64,000 nt of DNA from Polycladomyces abyssicola (GCF_018326425.1 NZ_AP024601.1:2344001-2408000); one strand, 5' to 3'; numbered from the stretch's first letter, positions 39,544-48,483 are shown. The notes: generated by a model not told the origin, from the sequence alone. Numbers and translations: made by a program.

Positions 39544-40326
39544 TTATAATGCTTTGACCATTCCGCCATCAATCATCAACGCCTGACCCGTCACATACGT
39601 GTTGGCGTCAGAAGCCAGAAAAGCGACAACACGGGCAAACTCGTCCGGCTCCCCATAGCGTCCCAGCGGAATTTGAGCGGATACAGCTCTGCGCACTTCC
39701 TCTACTGATACGCCTTTTTTTGCGGCGAAAGACTCGTCCAACTCCTGCACGCGATCCGTGGCGATACGACCCGGGCAAACCGTGTTGACCAAGATCCCGC
39801 GCGGAGCCAGCTCCTCAGCCAACGACTTCATCAATCCAGCCACTCCGGCCCGCATCGTATTGGACAAAATCAAACCGGGAATTGGTTGTTTGACACTGGT
39901 GGAAGCGATGGTGATGATCTTTCCGCCTTTGGACATATGCGGCAAAGCAGCACGCACCAAACGCACCACGCTCAGCAAATTGGTTTCAAACGCTCGCTGC
40001 CACACCTCATCGTCAAACATCTCAAATGTACCGCTGGGCGGTCCGCCCGCATTGCACACCAGAACATCAATCCGTCCCCACCGCCCGACGACTTCATCAA
40101 TCAGCTTGTTCACCGATTCCGCCCGCGATACATCAGCCACCACGGGGAACACTTCTGCTCCCGTTTGCTCGGCGATCGTCTGAGCGGTTTCTTCCACACG
40201 GGCCTGATCCCTGCTGCAAACAGCCACTTTAGCTCCCTCACCGGCCAAACGATGTGCGATCGCTCGTCCCAATCCCCGACTGGATGCTGTCACCAACGCC
40301 ACTTTTCCTTTCAGTCCGAGATCCAA
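39544..40326 (-). CDS. SDR family oxidoreductase lacking the Tyr/Lys catalytic pair
   Basis: A 260-aa short-chain dehydrogenase fold. The cofactor motif is TASSRGLGRAIAHRL, and VCNAGGPPSG replaces the usual NNAG. Where YxxxK should be, the sequence is SNTMRAG (after QPIPGLIL), so Tyr is Ser and Lys is Arg. The catalytic Ser region (IASTSVK) is present. The C-terminal block GQALMIDGGM is normal. The start is TTG 40326 (MDLGLKGKVALVTAS), with GAGAGGG 9 nt upstream. It belongs to the FabG-like group without the standard tetrad, so the activity may differ or be lost. Confidence 0.87.
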   Translation of the reverse strand: MDLGLKGKVALVTASSRGLGRAIAHRLAGEGAKVAVCSRDQARVEETAQTIAEQTGAEVFPVVADVSRAESVNKLIDEVVGRWGRIDVLVCNAGGPPSGTFEMFDDEVWQRAFETNLLSVVRLVRAALPHMSKGGKIITIASTSVKQPIPGLILSNTMRAGVAGLMKSLAEELAPRGILVNTVCPGRIATDRVQELDESFAAKKGVSVEEVRRAVSAQIPLGRYGEPDEFARVVAFLASDANTYVTGQALMIDGGMVKAL

Positions 40327-40376
40327 CGCCACAATCCCTCTCTTTCGTTGCAATGAAATTAGCCGTTTTAGTACTT

Positions 40377-41192
40377 CTATCCTACCATATACCCGGCGAT
40401 TTTGACGATCAACCGCACCTGCGGATGGTCCATATTGGTCCGGTAACCGTAGAACTTCTTTCCATCCACGCCAATCTCGTAGGGCTCCAAATAGCGTCCC
40501 CTCACAAGCTTGGTGAACAAATCATTCACTTCTCCGTCGGACAATCGAAACTTGCGCATGAGATCCTTCTTGATCCAGGAACTGCCATAACTCTTGTCAA
40601 AATTGTTGGGGTCTTCATACCACTCATAAATATGGATGATGGCGCTTTGAACCAATCGATCCATTTGGGAGAGATTCTGAAACTGAGGAATGTGCAAAAA
40701 TTCGAACAGATTGTAAATTTTATCGCAAAATTCGGGAAGCTGAGCGGATTTGGAGAGGCTCTCGTCAAACAGGCAGAAAAGCTCCACCTTTTTACCGTGA
40801 GACCATAGGCGATCCAGCAAAGGGATCATGTCCTGATCAGCACTGACAATGACAAACGTCGTCACCTCAGGAAGTTCGTATAACACTTCCATCGCATCCA
40901 GGCAAAGCTGGATGTCCGCGGCGTTTTTCCGCTCTTCTCCTCCCCGGCCGTTGCCGTACACCTGATGGACATGTACCCGTTTGCGCTGCAGGCTCATCAT
41001 AGACAAGTCCAACTGTTCAAAATCAGCGTACGCCTCCATCATACGGATCTTGTCCTTGCCGTAATGTTCCTGCAACCGCAGAAACAAGTTGTGGTGCGCA
41101 TCGGGATGATCCGGGTCCATATGGTATTTCTTGAGCCCGTAATAGACATTTTCCAAATCGATGAACACGGCGATATGTTTCTCCAAATTCAT
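40377..41192 (-). CDS. NYN-domain protein (LabA/DUF88 type)
   Basis: A 271-aa protein starting at ATG 41192, with GGAGG 8 nt upstream. The NYN (PIN-like) nuclease domain spans about 5-160: HIAVFIDLENVYYGLKKY with the first acidic residues, then RKNAADIQLCLDAMEVLYEL and TFVIVSADQDMIPLLDRLWS. These keep the acidic residues for metal binding. The C-terminal 100 residues are a helical, OST/winged-helix-like domain (GSSWIKKDLMRKFRLSDGEV). RNA cleavage is likely but unproven. A single gene. Confidence 0.87.
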   Translation of the reverse strand: MNLEKHIAVFIDLENVYYGLKKYHMDPDHPDAHHNLFLRLQEHYGKDKIRMMEAYADFEQLDLSMMSLQRKRVHVHQVYGNGRGGEERKNAADIQLCLDAMEVLYELPEVTTFVIVSADQDMIPLLDRLWSHGKKVELFCLFDESLSKSAQLPEFCDKIYNLFEFLHIPQFQNLSQMDRLVQSAIIHIYEWYEDPNNFDKSYGSSWIKKDLMRKFRLSDGEVNDLFTKLVRGRYLEPYEIGVDGKKFYGYRTNMDHPQVRLIVKIAGYMVG

Positions 41193-41645
41193 GGGTAAGG
41201 CCTCCGATCCCTCACTTTGTCTCAAACTTCACCGCCTCGGATTATGACATATCCCTCTATCAACCGATCAACCATACACTTTTCCGCTTTCTGATTATGG
41301 ATGAATTCGACAAACACACATCGGAATCCTTTTGTTACAGTAATTCAATCAAACTGCGCAATTTGGTCCCCATCTTGCCGATCTCATCACACAGCGTATA
41401 CCAGATCGAAATTCAACCGGGTCCTGCTAAATCCTGTCCGCTCCCCCATTGCATTCAACAAGATTTCCCGTACAATACAAGGGAGCGGCATTTTTTGAAA
41501 TTGTCCTGAAAGTGGTTGGAACAAAAAACAAATAATGTCTCGCCGATGGATTCTCCCCACCAACAAGCTGACTTTTCCCATGCCCGATCCATCCAGTATG
41601 ATGGAAGCATCCGAGGACAAACTAAAATGGGACAAGGAGTGAAAA
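41193..41645. other. Long leader region ahead of the Ca2+/H+ antiporter
   Basis: 450 bp without a convincing gene. It holds a promoter-like pair TTGCAT (41449-41454), 16 bp, TACAAT (41471-41476). It also holds a stem CCGCTCCC (41438-41445)/GGGAGCGG (41481-41488) followed by CATTTTTTG, i.e. a terminator-like structure on the plus strand. No known riboswitch class was recognised. Confidence 0.45.
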
Positions 41646-42791
41646 ATGTTGAAGCAAAAGTGGTTTTTGCCGTTGTTGATCTTGTCTACACTTCTCAGTA
41701 TCGGTGCGCACTTTTTTCTCCATTCCCAGCCGATTCAATTCGCCACCGCCTGTTTGTCGCTGTTGTTTTGGGCTGCGTTGCTGGGTAAGGCCACGGAAAG
41801 TGTCGCCCATTACGCCGGCGAACGTCTGGGAGGGCTTTTGAACGCCACTTTCGGCAATGCCGCTGAACTGATTATCGCGTTTTTCCTGGTGAAGGCCGGG
41901 TTGTTTGACATGGTTAAAGCGAGTATCACGGGATCCATCATCGGCAACCTGTTACTCGTACTCGGATTGAGTGTGCTGTTCGGCGGATTGCGGTACAAAA
42001 TCCAACGGTTCAACACGATGCTGGCCGGGCACAATGCTTCCCTGATGCTGCTGGCTGTCATCGCGCTTTTCATTCCCGCCGCGTTTATCAAGGGACTCCA
42101 AGGAAAAGAAGTACATATTTTGAGCCTGAGCATCGCAGCCGCACTGATCATCGGATATTTTCTCTGGCTGTTCTTCTCCCTGGTAACCCACCGCAAGGAA
42201 TTGGGTGATGCAGTGGACGGGTTGCCGGAGGAACACTCTCCGCTGGACGAACCGGAAAGGAGCCCTGCTGCCGGTACGCCGGCTTTTGCTGCTGCGACTG
42301 CTACCGCGGAGAATGAGGAAGAAGAGGGACCGGAGTGGTCAAAAGGCGTTTCCCTGTTGCTCCTGTTGGTTTCCACGGCTTTTGTCGCCCTTCAGAGTGA
42401 ATGGTTGGTCCACAGCGTGGAAGCCGTCGCACATGCACTGGGTTGGTCGGAGCTGTTTGTCGGTGCGTTCCTGATCGCGATCATCGGTAATGCTGCTGAG
42501 CACAGCGCCGCTGTGTTCCTGGCCATGAAAAACCGGATCGGCGCTGCAGTGGAGATCGCGATCGGCAGCAGTTTACAAGTTGCGTTGTTTGTCGCGCCGG
42601 TACTGGTATTCGCCAGCTACTTGGTCGGCAAACCGATGGACCTGGTGTTTTCGGGGTACGAATTGGCGGCAATTGCCGTTTCCGCTTTTATCGCTTCCTC
42701 CATTTCCCGGGACGGGTCGACCAACTGGTATGAAGGCGTGTTGTTGCTGTTGGTTTACATCATTTTGGGTACGGCATTCTTTGTCGTTTAA
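41646..42791 (+). CDS. Calcium/proton antiporter (CaCA/Cax family)
   Basis: A 381-aa inner-membrane antiporter with about eleven hydrophobic segments in two homologous halves. The alpha repeats are ERLGGLLNATFGNAAELIIA in the first half and GNAAEHSAAVFLAMKNRIGA in the second. Between them is an acidic, Ala/Pro-rich cytoplasmic loop (about 190-225: EEHSPLDEPERS). It exports Ca2+ in exchange for H+, as ChaA/YfkE do. The ATG at 41646 has AAGGAG upstream. Its long leader may hold a regulatory structure. It ends at a strong terminator. Confidence 0.93.
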   Translation: MLKQKWFLPLLILSTLLSIGAHFFLHSQPIQFATACLSLLFWAALLGKATESVAHYAGERLGGLLNATFGNAAELIIAFFLVKAGLFDMVKASITGSIIGNLLLVLGLSVLFGGLRYKIQRFNTMLAGHNASLMLLAVIALFIPAAFIKGLQGKEVHILSLSIAAALIIGYFLWLFFSLVTHRKELGDAVDGLPEEHSPLDEPERSPAAGTPAFAAATATAENEEEEGPEWSKGVSLLLLLVSTAFVALQSEWLVHSVEAVAHALGWSELFVGAFLIAIIGNAAEHSAAVFLAMKNRIGAAVEIAIGSSLQVALFVAPVLVFASYLVGKPMDLVFSGYELAAIAVSAFIASSISRDGSTNWYEGVLLLLVYIILGTAFFVV

Positions 42792-42805
42792 TACTCCCAT
42801 CACAA

Positions 42806-42834
42806 ACAAGCCCCCTGCGTTTGCAGGGGGCTTT
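42806..42834. terminator. Bidirectional terminator
   Basis: AAGCCCCCTGC-GTTT-GCAGGGGGCTT (42808-42833), then TCG on the plus strand and a short T-run (TTGTTTG) on the minus. Confidence 0.8.
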
Positions 42835-42839
42835 CGTCA

Positions 42840-43643
42840 CTATTCCGGCATCGGACCCATATAGCGGGAATCGGGGCGGATGATCCGATTGGCCGCCGCC
42901 TGCTCCAACGCGTGGGCGGCCCATCCGATCACCCTAGAAGAAATGAAAGTCGGCGTATACATCTCCTTGGGCAAACCGATCGCTTTCAACACCGCCGAAG
43001 CGTAGAATTCCACATTGGCGTACAGTTGGCGTCCCGGTTTGTATTCCTGAAGCAGACGGACCGCTTCTTTTTCCACATGGAGTGCCAACCGGAACCAGGG
43101 CTCCTCCTCGGCCATCTCTTGTGCGATCGCTTTCAGCGCTTCAGCCCGAGGGTCGACGGTTTTGTACACTCTGTGGCCGAAACCCATTAATCGCTTTCCT
43201 TGATCCAGGCGCGATCGGAGATACGCCTCGGCCAGCCTTTCGTCACCGATCTCCTCCAGCATCATTTCCACATGAGTTGGCGCACCGCCGTGCAACGGAC
43301 CTTTCAATGCACCGATGGCGGCTGACAGCGCAGATGGCAGATCCGCCTGTGTGGACGTCACAACGCGTGCGGTGAAGGTAGACGCATTCAATCCGTGTTC
43401 CGCCGTCAGGATGAGATAGGCCTCCAGTGCGCGCACATACCGGGGAGGCAACACACTTCCGCACGTACACCAACCGTGCCATTGCGCATGGGTCCAATCC
43501 CGCGACGGAGGATCAAACGGCACACCCTGTAACGCATGGCGGCGAACCCCGATGATCGTCGGAATCTTGGCCGCCACTTGCAATGCCTGATCCGGCGTCG
43601 GCGGCCAGTCAAACTGGCTTTCGTCCGATAAGGCGGCGACAGC
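42840..43643 (-). pseudogene. citA: Citrate synthase CitA, 5'-truncated
   Basis: The open frame begins just after a TAG (43644-43646) and gives 267 residues that match the C-terminal two-thirds of Bacillus CitA. Seen are LTAEHGLNASTFTARV, GALKGPLHGGAPTHVEMMLE, GKRLMGFGHRVYKTVDPRAE and ANVEFYASAVLKAIG; the Glu in NVEFY is normal for CitA. About 100 N-terminal residues are missing: the frame starts at what would be AVAALSDES. No ribosome site precedes any possible start (for example TTG 43583). The neighbour is the divergent LysR regulator, as citR is to citA, so a deletion inside the gene reaching the promoter is the simplest reading. Confidence 0.85.
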
Positions 43644-43673
43644 CTACGTAGTCGAATTGTTGAAAAAAATCTA

Positions 43674-43701
43674 ATTTATCATTATCATCACGTTGATAAA
43701 T
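43674..43701. promoter_or_regulatory. Inverted repeat operator in the citA-citR type intergenic region
   Basis: ATTTATCA-N12-TGATAAAT lies 25 bp upstream of the LysR start. The size and form (T-N-A type arms) suit binding by a LysR regulator. Confidence 0.5.
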
Positions 43702-43726
43702 GAATTTGATCAAACGGGAGGATCCC

Positions 43727-44611
43727 ATGCATATCCAACAGTTGATCACCTTTCTCACAGTGGCGAAGCATCGGCATTTTCGCCAAGCCGGAGAAGAGCT
43801 GATGTTGACCCAACCCGCCGTCAGCGCACAAATCCGGAGCCTGGAGGAAGAGCTGGGCTGCACATTATTCCACCGTCCCCATGTTTCGCTTACACCGGAG
43901 GGAAAATCTTTTCTTCCTTATGCCCAAAAAATGGTCTCCCTTTTTGAAGAAAGCAAACATGCCCTGCATCAAAAAAATGGCGATTCGATCACTCGGATCA
44001 CGATCGGGGTCGATGTTACCCTGGGACGATTTGCGCTTCAGCGATTGTCTCCCTATTTGCAACCCGAACGCCCCCACGTTCATATCCGCATGCTGACCCT
44101 GACTGAAGTGCAGATCATTCAAGCATTGGAAGAGGGGCGGATCGATTTGGGCATCGCATACCGGACCGGTAACCTTTCTCGCTTTCCTGTATCCGTTTTG
44201 GTCTATGACACGTTTACATTGGCCGTTTCCTTTCAGAGCCCGATCGCCCGCATGGCGTATTTTCCATTGAAACGATTGCCGGAAACCCCCATCATCCTGC
44301 CTGCGCCGGGTACAACGGAGCGACGGATGCTCGATGAACAATTGGAACGATACGATTTGACCATCGATCCCGTTCTCGAACTGCCCGACATAGAGACGAT
44401 CAAACAAGCAGTATCCCAAGGAATCGGGAGCGCCATCCTCCCCCGGATGGCCTTGACCCATGATCAGGCCGGATGGCGACTGTTGCGCATTCCCGAACTG
44501 CATCCGCAACTGCCCGTTTGTCTGTTTCATCCCGACCGTCGGGCCCTTTCCCCGGTCCTTCGCCGTTTGGTGGATGATCTTCGCGGGATTTACCCGCCCT
44601 ATGAAGAGTAG
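43727..44611 (+). CDS. LysR family transcriptional regulator (CitR-like)
   Basis: A 294-aa LTTR. The N-terminal winged helix (MHIQQLITFLTVAKHRHFRQ, then LMLTQPAVSAQIRSLEEELG) is followed by the effector domain (about 90-290: RITIGVDVTLGRFALQRL, GRIDLGIAYRTG). Start: ATG 43727 with GGGAGG upstream. Its place head to head with a citA remnant matches B. subtilis citR-citA, where CitR represses citA. With citA truncated, the regulator may have no local target left other than itself. Confidence 0.92.
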   Translation: MHIQQLITFLTVAKHRHFRQAGEELMLTQPAVSAQIRSLEEELGCTLFHRPHVSLTPEGKSFLPYAQKMVSLFEESKHALHQKNGDSITRITIGVDVTLGRFALQRLSPYLQPERPHVHIRMLTLTEVQIIQALEEGRIDLGIAYRTGNLSRFPVSVLVYDTFTLAVSFQSPIARMAYFPLKRLPETPIILPAPGTTERRMLDEQLERYDLTIDPVLELPDIETIKQAVSQGIGSAILPRMALTHDQAGWRLLRIPELHPQLPVCLFHPDRRALSPVLRRLVDDLRGIYPPYEE

Positions 44612-44635
44612 AACGTTTCGCAGGTGATGGTGGAA

Positions 44636-44664
44636 AAATAAAAAAGACCCCGTCCGGAGTCTTT
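44636..44664 (-). terminator. Terminator of ylaN
   Basis: AAAGAC-CCCGTCCGGA-GTCTTT (44643-44664), then a T-run on the minus strand. Confidence 0.7.
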
Positions 44665-44669
44665 GCGTG

Positions 44670-44966
44670 TCATGATTCTTTGGTTTTTGATAAGGGGAGT
44701 ACTTTCGTGTAGAGATCGGCCAACTTCCGTTCCAAGTCGCTGATGATCTCCCGGCCTTGCTCCCGATCGATCAAGCCCGCCCGGACGGCGAAATCGATCT
44801 CCCTGGAAAGGCCGAACATCTGCGTGTCCAAAACCTCTTCGTACAACGGACATTTCGGCGCTGTCAAATGTTCCAGTTGTACATGAATCAACTGGTGAAT
44901 CTTTTCCGCATCTTCGCGCAACAATTCCAGCGCCCGTTGGTTGAGATCGGTCTGTGTTGGCGTCAA
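44670..44966 (-). CDS. ylaN: YlaN family protein
   Basis: A 98-aa protein. The YlaN signature is almost unbroken: [40 protein letters not shown] and [17 protein letters not shown]. In B. subtilis ylaN is needed when iron is low, and the protein binds Fur and iron. TTG 44966 is the start, with GGGGGG 7 nt upstream. A terminator follows at once. It is a single gene, convergent with the LysR gene. Confidence 0.95.
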   Translation of the reverse strand: MTPTQTDLNQRALELLREDAEKIHQLIHVQLEHLTAPKCPLYEEVLDTQMFGLSREIDFAVRAGLIDREQGREIISDLERKLADLYTKVLPLSKTKES

Positions 44967-45146
44967 CAGAGAACCCCCCTATCCGACCGCTACTCTTTTG
45001 GGAAAGGAAAAACGGCCGTACCTACTACACTTGATCATAGTGTAACATGTTCATAACAAATTTGCAAAGTGCGGAATCAAGTGTGTCTGATAAGTTTGAT
45101 CTCCAGTTGTCCCTCAATCAGGCCACCCTTCTCCCAAACCGTCCCA

Positions 45147-46064
45147 TCAAAAAATGCTCAGTTGCCATGCCCGCGAGAGACTCTGTAACAACCGAACACC
45201 GGCGCGGCTGTTTCCTTTGTCGTCCAATGCGGGGCTGTAGATGCCGATCCCCATCTTACCGGGCACGGAAGCCAAGATCCCCCCCGAAACGCCGCTTTTG
45301 GCGGGAATACCGACCCGGATGGCAAATTCCCCCGACGCATTGTACATCCCGCATGTCACCATAAAAGTTTTCACCAACCTGGCGATCGATTGTGGGATAA
45401 TCTGTTCCCCGGTTACGGAACGCCCATACTGTGCCAGGCTCAGACCGATCCTCGCCAAATCCTCGCAGGTGACACGAATGGCACATTGCCGCACATACAC
45501 CTGCAGGGTTTCTTCCACATCGCCGATCTGGTCGTACTCCTTCAAAAAGTAGGCGATGGAACGGTTACGGTGCGCGGTTTCATATTCGGATCGGAACACT
45601 TCTTCGTCCACTTCGATATCGGGATTGTCCGCCATCGCCCGTACCAGATCCAGCAGACGACCGACCCGATCTTCCACACCCGATCCTTTCACCAGGGAAC
45701 TGACAACCATTGCACCGGCGTTGATCATGGGATTGAGCGGCTTGGGCGGACTCATCATTTCCAGTTTGTACAACGAATTGAACGGGTCCCCCGTCGGTTC
45801 CATGCCCACTTGGGAAAATACCGTCTCTTCTCCATGATCCATCAACGCCAACACCAAACTGATCACTTTGGAGATGCTTTGCATAGTGAATGATACCTCC
45901 GGTGCATCTCCGCCGTACATCAATTCCTGATCGGGTGTGACCGTCGCGATGCCCAGTACGGATGGATTTTGTCGGCTGAGTGCGGGGATATAATCCGCCA
46001 CCTTGCCGCCCTTCGTATCTGGCCGGTGTTTGGCCACCAGCTCTTCCAACAGGGGGTGTCTCAT
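45147..46064 (-). CDS. glsA: Glutaminase
   Basis: A 305-aa glutaminase with a serine beta-lactamase fold that converts glutamine to glutamate and ammonia. The catalytic S-x-x-K is in TMQSISKVISLVLAL (about 58-64). Other blocks are PLNPMINAGAMVVSSLV, RNRSIAYFLKEYDQIGD and GEFAIRVGIPAKSGVSGGIL. The start at ATG 46064 has GAGGAGGAAAA upstream; the longer frame to 46133 has none. Length is normal. No glutamine transporter or regulator (as in ybgH/glnJ) is nearby. Confidence 0.94.
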   Translation of the reverse strand: MRHPLLEELVAKHRPDTKGGKVADYIPALSRQNPSVLGIATVTPDQELMYGGDAPEVSFTMQSISKVISLVLALMDHGEETVFSQVGMEPTGDPFNSLYKLEMMSPPKPLNPMINAGAMVVSSLVKGSGVEDRVGRLLDLVRAMADNPDIEVDEEVFRSEYETAHRNRSIAYFLKEYDQIGDVEETLQVYVRQCAIRVTCEDLARIGLSLAQYGRSVTGEQIIPQSIARLVKTFMVTCGMYNASGEFAIRVGIPAKSGVSGGILASVPGKMGIGIYSPALDDKGNSRAGVRLLQSLSRAWQLSIF

Positions 46065-46184
46065 CTGTTTTCCTCCTCGACTGCTTGCGGGCTGATCGTC
46101 CTTATATCCTATTTTTTGCATCAAGCCGATCATGTATAATGAAACATGCCTGATATATCATCCAGACAAGGGAGCCGACATCAT

Positions 46185-46559
46185 ATGAACGAAGTCATTT
46201 TGATCACTGGAGCGGTCCGTTTTCAGATCAACCTCGATCCGACGATATGGATCGTGGACGAACGCAAAATTCCCATGGAAAAATATTTTCCGGGCGTCGA
46301 GGGTTACGGGATGAAACTGTCCATCTTTCTGGAGCATGCCGAACCTGATCCAGATGCCACCCATGTCATCTGTCACCAATCCGACGGCAATCAAATCAAA
46401 ATCACTCTGGAAGAAGCGCGTTCGGGCATTTTACGTTTCACTCGCGACGGCAAGCCGATTCGCCCGGACGGCCCGGCGCTGTTGTACCTGCAGAAAGGAA
46501 ATCTGGCAGGTCAACCGATCGGATATCTGACCAAGCTGGAAGTCGTCAAAGTAAAATAA
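46185..46559 (+). CDS. Hypothetical protein, 124 aa
   Basis: Not recognised with confidence. Starts at ATG 46185 behind AAGGGAG and ends before a clear terminator. It is beta-rich (VRFQINLDPTIWIVDERKIP, then GYGMKLSIFLEHAEPDPDAT and GPALLYLQKGNLAGQPIGYL). The second half looks like a small molybdopterin-oxidoreductase-like or peptidyl-carrier fold, but no catalytic residue supports this. No Cys pair except one (VICHQ). It is divergent from glsA; 120 bp separates them. Confidence 0.65.
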   Translation: MNEVILITGAVRFQINLDPTIWIVDERKIPMEKYFPGVEGYGMKLSIFLEHAEPDPDATHVICHQSDGNQIKITLEEARSGILRFTRDGKPIRPDGPALLYLQKGNLAGQPIGYLTKLEVVKVK

Positions 46560-46598
46560 CCATCCCCGGCGGGCTCATGCCGCAGGGGATGGTTGTTT
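46558..46598 (+). terminator. Terminator after the hypothetical gene
   Basis: AACCATCCCC and GGGGATGGTT arms (46558-46594), followed by GTTTAT. The IS element probably begins just beyond it. Confidence 0.7.
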
Positions 46599-46764
46599 AT
46601 AAAGAGCAAGCGGAAAACCAGCCCTTCAGGGTTGGGATGAAAGGAGTGTCGGACGAGGGAGGGCTTCAGCTCTCGCAAGTCCGACATTGTTCGAATGCCC
46701 TTCTGATCCATTCTGAAAATGCTGGTAGAATCTTGTATCATACTAGAAAAGACTGTATAAAGAG

Positions 46765-47869
46765 TTGATCACAGTGATAAGAACCTACAAATTCAGGCTG
46801 AAACCAACGAAAGAGCAAATCGAGAAAATGGAATGGACACTTTACATGTGCCGCTGGCTCTACAACTCCATGCTTGAACAACGAAAGTTCGCCTACAAAA
46901 GACGTAGAATCGCGTTGAACTATCACAAGCAAGCAGTAGAACTCCCAGCACTCAAGAAGGAGATCCCGGAGTTCAAAGAGATCCTTTCCCAGGTTCTTCA
47001 AGACGTAGCCAAGCGGTTGGACAAAGCATTTCAAGCGTTTTTCCGTCGTATTGAGCGTGGGGAAAAGCCGGGATACCCTCGCTTTCAGGGTAAGAACCGA
47101 TACGATAGCTTCACCTATCCTCAAGCTGGCTACAAACTGGATGGAAAGTATCTGAAACTCTCCAAAATCGGCGATGTGAGAATCAAGCTACACCGCCGGA
47201 TCGAAGGAAAGATCAAGACTTGCTCCATCAAGCGGAAAAACGGCAAGTACTATGCTTGCTTCTCGTGTGAGGTGAAAGCCAAATCTACAAGTACTGGTAA
47301 GCAAGTAGGAGTGGATTTGGGGATCAAACATCTTGCTGTGACCTCTGATGGAGAATATTTCGACCACCCCAAGTATCTTCGTCAGTCGGAAAGAAAGTTG
47401 AAATGGCTCCAACGGATGGTTTCCCGCAGAGGGCTCCCATCGTTGGAGAAAAGCAGTTGCGATATTGGCCAAATGCCATGAATACATAGCCAATCAGAGG
47501 AAAGACGCCGCTCACAAAATCAGCCGATATTTGGTGGACAACTACGATGGGATTGCCTTTGAAGACTTAAACATTCGGGGGATGGTGAAAAATCACCATT
47601 TTGCCAAGAGCATTGCAGACGCAGGTGGGAGGATGCTGGTTCAATTTACGGCTTACAAGGCAGAGTGGGCCGGTAAGCAAGTGATGGAAGTGGATCCTCG
47701 CAGCACGTCGCAAGTTTGCTCGGAGTGCGGTCGGATCGTAAAGAAGACATTAAAAGAACGTACCCATCGTTGCTCATGTGGATATGTAGCAGACAGAGAT
47801 GTCAATGCCGCGAGAAATATCCTACAGAAAGCGATGGGATACGTTCCTGAGCCGAGATACGGACAATGA
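46765..47869 (+). pseudogene. tnpB: TnpB (OrfB) of IS200/IS605, frameshifted
   Basis: An RNA-guided nuclease gene. The first frame (TTG 46765) covers the N-terminal wedge and RuvC start: TYKFRLKPTKEQIEKMEWTL, then VGVDLGIKHLAVTSDG with the first Asp. It shifts after VSRRG near 47424. The second frame resumes with SHRWRKAVAILAKCHEYIAN, and carries IAFEDLNIRGM (Glu), the CSECG...CSCGYVADRDVNAARN zinc/RuvC part (last Asp) and the stop at 47869. An extra base in GGGCTCCC (GGG for GG) explains the shift. All RuvC residues survive, so decay is recent, or the indel is a sequence error. Confidence 0.85.
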
Positions 47870-47998
47870 GAATGAAACCTTTTCTAGGCTTGGACAAAGC
47901 CATCGTGGATGGATGTGGGTTGCCACGCCAGATGAAGCGAGAAGCCCACGGCGATCAAAGGGAGTGCCTCTGGTGTTTGGTCGTGTGGAGCAAGTCAC
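47870..47998 (+). ncRNA. Right end / probable omega-RNA 3' part of the IS element
   Basis: In TnpB systems the guide-bearing omega-RNA covers the 3' part of tnpB and the right end. This segment contains a GTGGG...CCCAC hairpin (47915-47949). It is conserved in a second place in the window (34354-34481), whereas the sequence beyond CAAGTCAC is not. Assignment is by family position. Confidence 0.45.
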
Positions 47999-48468
47999 CT
48001 GCGAGTTCCGATGAAAAATGTACCGGTGGCGTAGGCGACTTTTCTCTCCCGCTCATCGGTAATCGTGCAGGAGGCGACGGCAAACGGATGCCGCAAATCC
48101 AGCAAGGTGGCGCGTGAAATCAGTTCTTTGCCCCGCCCCGGACTGAGATAATGGATCTTCATCTCCGATGTCACGGCAAACTGGTCGTCCGGCAACGAAC
48201 GGTTGATCAAGGACCCCATCGTGGAATCAGCCAACAAGGCAGTCATACCGCCGTGGACCACGCCGCCACGGTTGAGCAGATAAGGAGTGACGGACACCCG
48301 AAATTCATACACTCCGGGACTCACAAATCTGCCAGACAAGCCCATGAATCCGGATGGATACGCACTTTGCCTCTCCCGTTTTTGCCGGATGGCCTGTAAA
48401 GTAAGTCGAAACAACTCTTTTTCTTCCTCACTGCCGTTTACCAGTACTTCCCTTATTTCATCCCACAT
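47995..48468 (-). CDS. PaaI family thioesterase
   Basis: A 157-aa hot-dog thioesterase. The family motif is NRGGVVHGGMTALLADSTMG (about 77-96), with the catalytic Asp. Then MKIHYLSPGRGKELISRATL and RKVAYATGTFFIG follow. It starts at ATG 48468 with AGAGGG upstream. The TGA stop lies within the last bases of the inserted IS element's right end, so its C-terminus may be one or a few residues different from before the insertion. The C-terminal strand is complete, so it should still fold. Substrate unknown. Confidence 0.88.
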   Translation of the reverse strand: MWDEIREVLVNGSEEEKELFRLTLQAIRQKRERQSAYPSGFMGLSGRFVSPGVYEFRVSVTPYLLNRGGVVHGGMTALLADSTMGSLINRSLPDDQFAVTSEMKIHYLSPGRGKELISRATLLDLRHPFAVASCTITDERERKVAYATGTFFIGTRR

Positions 48469-48483
48469 CGCGAAGTTCCCTCT

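Larger units (their letters stand above)
46601..47998 (+). mobile_element. IS200/IS605-type element (tnpB-only, IS1341 group)
   Basis: It has no tnpA. The left end holds a subterminal hairpin CCAGCCCT-TC-AGGGTTGG (46618-46635), typical of this group, and a second stem TGTCGGAC/GTCCGACA (46648-46686). tnpB follows, then a 128-nt right end. TTTAT (46596-46600) just before the left end looks like the usual target motif. The right end finishes around CAAGTCAC; its TCA is also the stop codon of the thioesterase gene, so the element inserted at the very end of that gene. Exact tips are estimates. It lacks terminal inverted repeats, as expected. Confidence 0.72.

Noticed and set aside
42840-43583. 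Citrate synthase as a complete gene starting at TTG 43583
   Set aside because: No ribosome site, and about 100 conserved residues including the first helices of the fold are missing. The in-frame open part reaches 43643 and still lacks them.
42840-43643. Asp-to-Glu change in NVEFY as an active-site defect
   Set aside because: Glu is the normal residue in CitA-type enzymes as I recall the B. subtilis sequence, so it is not a sign of decay.
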